Origin: Lachnospiraceae bacterium
Lineage (GTDB): Bacteria; Bacillota; Clostridia; Lachnospirales; Lachnospiraceae
Length of the DNA stretch: 14,144 nt
Direction of reading: 5' to 3'
Assembly (NCBI GenBank): GCA_004552595.1
Contig: SFNX01000073.1
Span: forward strand, 1-14,144
This document shows positions 13,339-14,144 of the stretch, piece after piece. Each line of letters starts with the position of its first letter. Position 1 is the stretch's first letter. Both the position numbers and the translations under genes were made by a program. Under the pieces are notes generated by a model. That model had not been told where the DNA came from. It did no database searches and worked only from the letters and a program-made list of their open reading frames with translations.

Positions 13339-14144
13339 ATGAACATTAATAAATTCACAAAAAACAGTATTGAAGCAGTTCAAAACTGCGAGAAACTTGC
13401 TTATGAGTACGGCAACCAGATGATGGATCAGGAGCATTTGCTTCTGGCTTTGTTACAGCTTGATGACAGCCTCATTTCCAAGCTTATTGAAAAGATGGAG
13501 ATTGACCTTGAACACTTTACGGACAACGTTATCAATGCGGTAGGCAGGATTTCAAAGGTCAAAGGCGGCAATTTGTATTACAGCCAGGATTTAAATAAAG
13601 CTTTAGTGTCAGCTGAAGATGAGCTAAAGATTATGGGTGATGAATATGTTTCAGTTGAGCATCTTTTCCTAACGCTGCTTAAATACCCTAATAAGGCGCT
13701 TAAGGCTCTGTTTAATGAGTATGGCATCACAAGGGAGAGGTTTCTTCAGGCGCTTTCGACAGTAAGAGGCAACCAGAGGGTCGTTTCCGATAATCCGGAG
13801 GCGACGTATGATACGCTTAATAAATACGGCGAGGACCTTGTGGAAAAGGCACGGAATCAGAAGCTTGACCCGGTTATTGGGCGTGACAGCGAAATTCGAA
13901 ATATCATCAGGATTTTGTCGAGGAAGTCAAAGAATAATCCGGTCTTAATCGGTGAACCCGGTGTTGGTAAAACTGCGGTCGCAGAAGGACTTGCACAGCG
14001 TATCGTTGCGGGAGATGTCCCTGAAAACCTTAAGGATAAGTCGATTTTCGCGCTTGATATGGGTGCACTTGTTGCAGGCGCTAAGTACAGAGGCGAATTT
14101 GAAGAGCGTTTAAAGGCAGTGCTTGATGATGTGAAAAATTCTGA
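13339..14144 (+). CDS. clpB: ATP-dependent chaperone ClpB (partial, 5' 268 codons)
   Basis: The frame starts at ATG 13339 behind a strong AGGAGG (13325-13330) and stays open to the window edge. The N-terminal Clp repeat domain spans about residues 1-145 ([21 protein letters not shown], then a second repeat near [13 protein letters not shown]). The first AAA+ module follows, with [19 protein letters not shown] and Walker A GEPGVGKT at 205-212, then the pore-loop region [12 protein letters not shown]. ClpB threads aggregated proteins through its hexameric channel together with DnaK. Assignment to ClpB rather than ClpC rests on the N-terminal sequence and the upstream CIRCE; the middle coiled-coil domain, which would settle it, lies beyond the edge. 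Confidence 0.92.
   Translation, partial: MNINKFTKNSIEAVQNCEKLAYEYGNQMMDQEHLLLALLQLDDSLISKLIEKMEIDLEHFTDNVINAVGRISKVKGGNLYYSQDLNKALVSAEDELKIMGDEYVSVEHLFLTLLKYPNKALKALFNEYGITRERFLQALSTVRGNQRVVSDNPEATYDTLNKYGEDLVEKARNQKLDPVIGRDSEIRNIIRILSRKSKNNPVLIGEPGVGKTAVAEGLAQRIVAGDVPENLKDKSIFALDMGALVAGAKYRGEFEERLKAVLDDVKNS

Noticed and set aside
1..14144. CRISPR array, tRNA, rRNA or phage integration site
   Set aside because: No regularly spaced repeats, no tRNA-like cloverleaf and no integrase or attachment-like duplication were seen on either strand.

Overview
The window looks like a chromosomal segment from a low-GC Firmicute, most likely a gut or rumen Lachnospiraceae. The reasons are the AT-rich codon use, the Shine-Dalgarno sites, the HrcA/CIRCE-controlled clpB, and the protein flavours (TraX-like protein, YqjW/UmuC-type polymerase with a DRAAQFAPF protein, Rpn-type remnants). 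The species cannot be named from the sequence.

Layout. Positions 1-111 hold the tail of an upstream gene, closed by a clear intrinsic terminator. From 193 to about 6585 lies a run of same-strand housekeeping genes: a MATE efflux protein, a TraX-family membrane protein, thioredoxin reductase (trxB), adenine phosphoribosyltransferase (apt), an NCS2 purine permease and a branched-chain aminotransferase (ilvE), ended by a strong terminator. apt and the permease form a purine uptake and salvage pair with a likely promoter in front of apt. A Y-family translesion DNA polymerase follows (6688-8160).

The stretch from 8160 to about 9080 is an accessory island between core genes. It holds two out-of-order remnants that look like Rpn/PD-(D/E)XK transposase-family genes and a 94-bp element with 10-bp terminal inverted repeats. 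Between these lies a compact locus that is best explained as an unannotated type I toxin-antitoxin system. A 33-codon membrane peptide gene runs on the minus strand (8491-8592), with its own extended -10 promoter and a leader that can fold onto its ribosome binding site. A convergent small RNA of about 90 nt runs on the plus strand (about 8417-8505), and both transcripts share a bidirectional terminator. The arrangement parallels the Fst/RNAII par locus and is the most interesting feature of the window.

After the island come an IUNH-like nucleoside hydrolase and a cysteine-rich DUF1284 protein on the plus strand, converging on a 773-residue orphan hybrid histidine kinase on the minus strand. 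A short, apparently truncated DRAAQFAPF protein follows at 13004. This protein type normally sits beside Y-family polymerases, so its position about 5 kb from the polymerase, with the remnant island starting directly after the polymerase stop, suggests a rearranged repair cassette. The window ends inside clpB, whose promoter lies inside a CIRCE operator with unusually long 17-bp arms.
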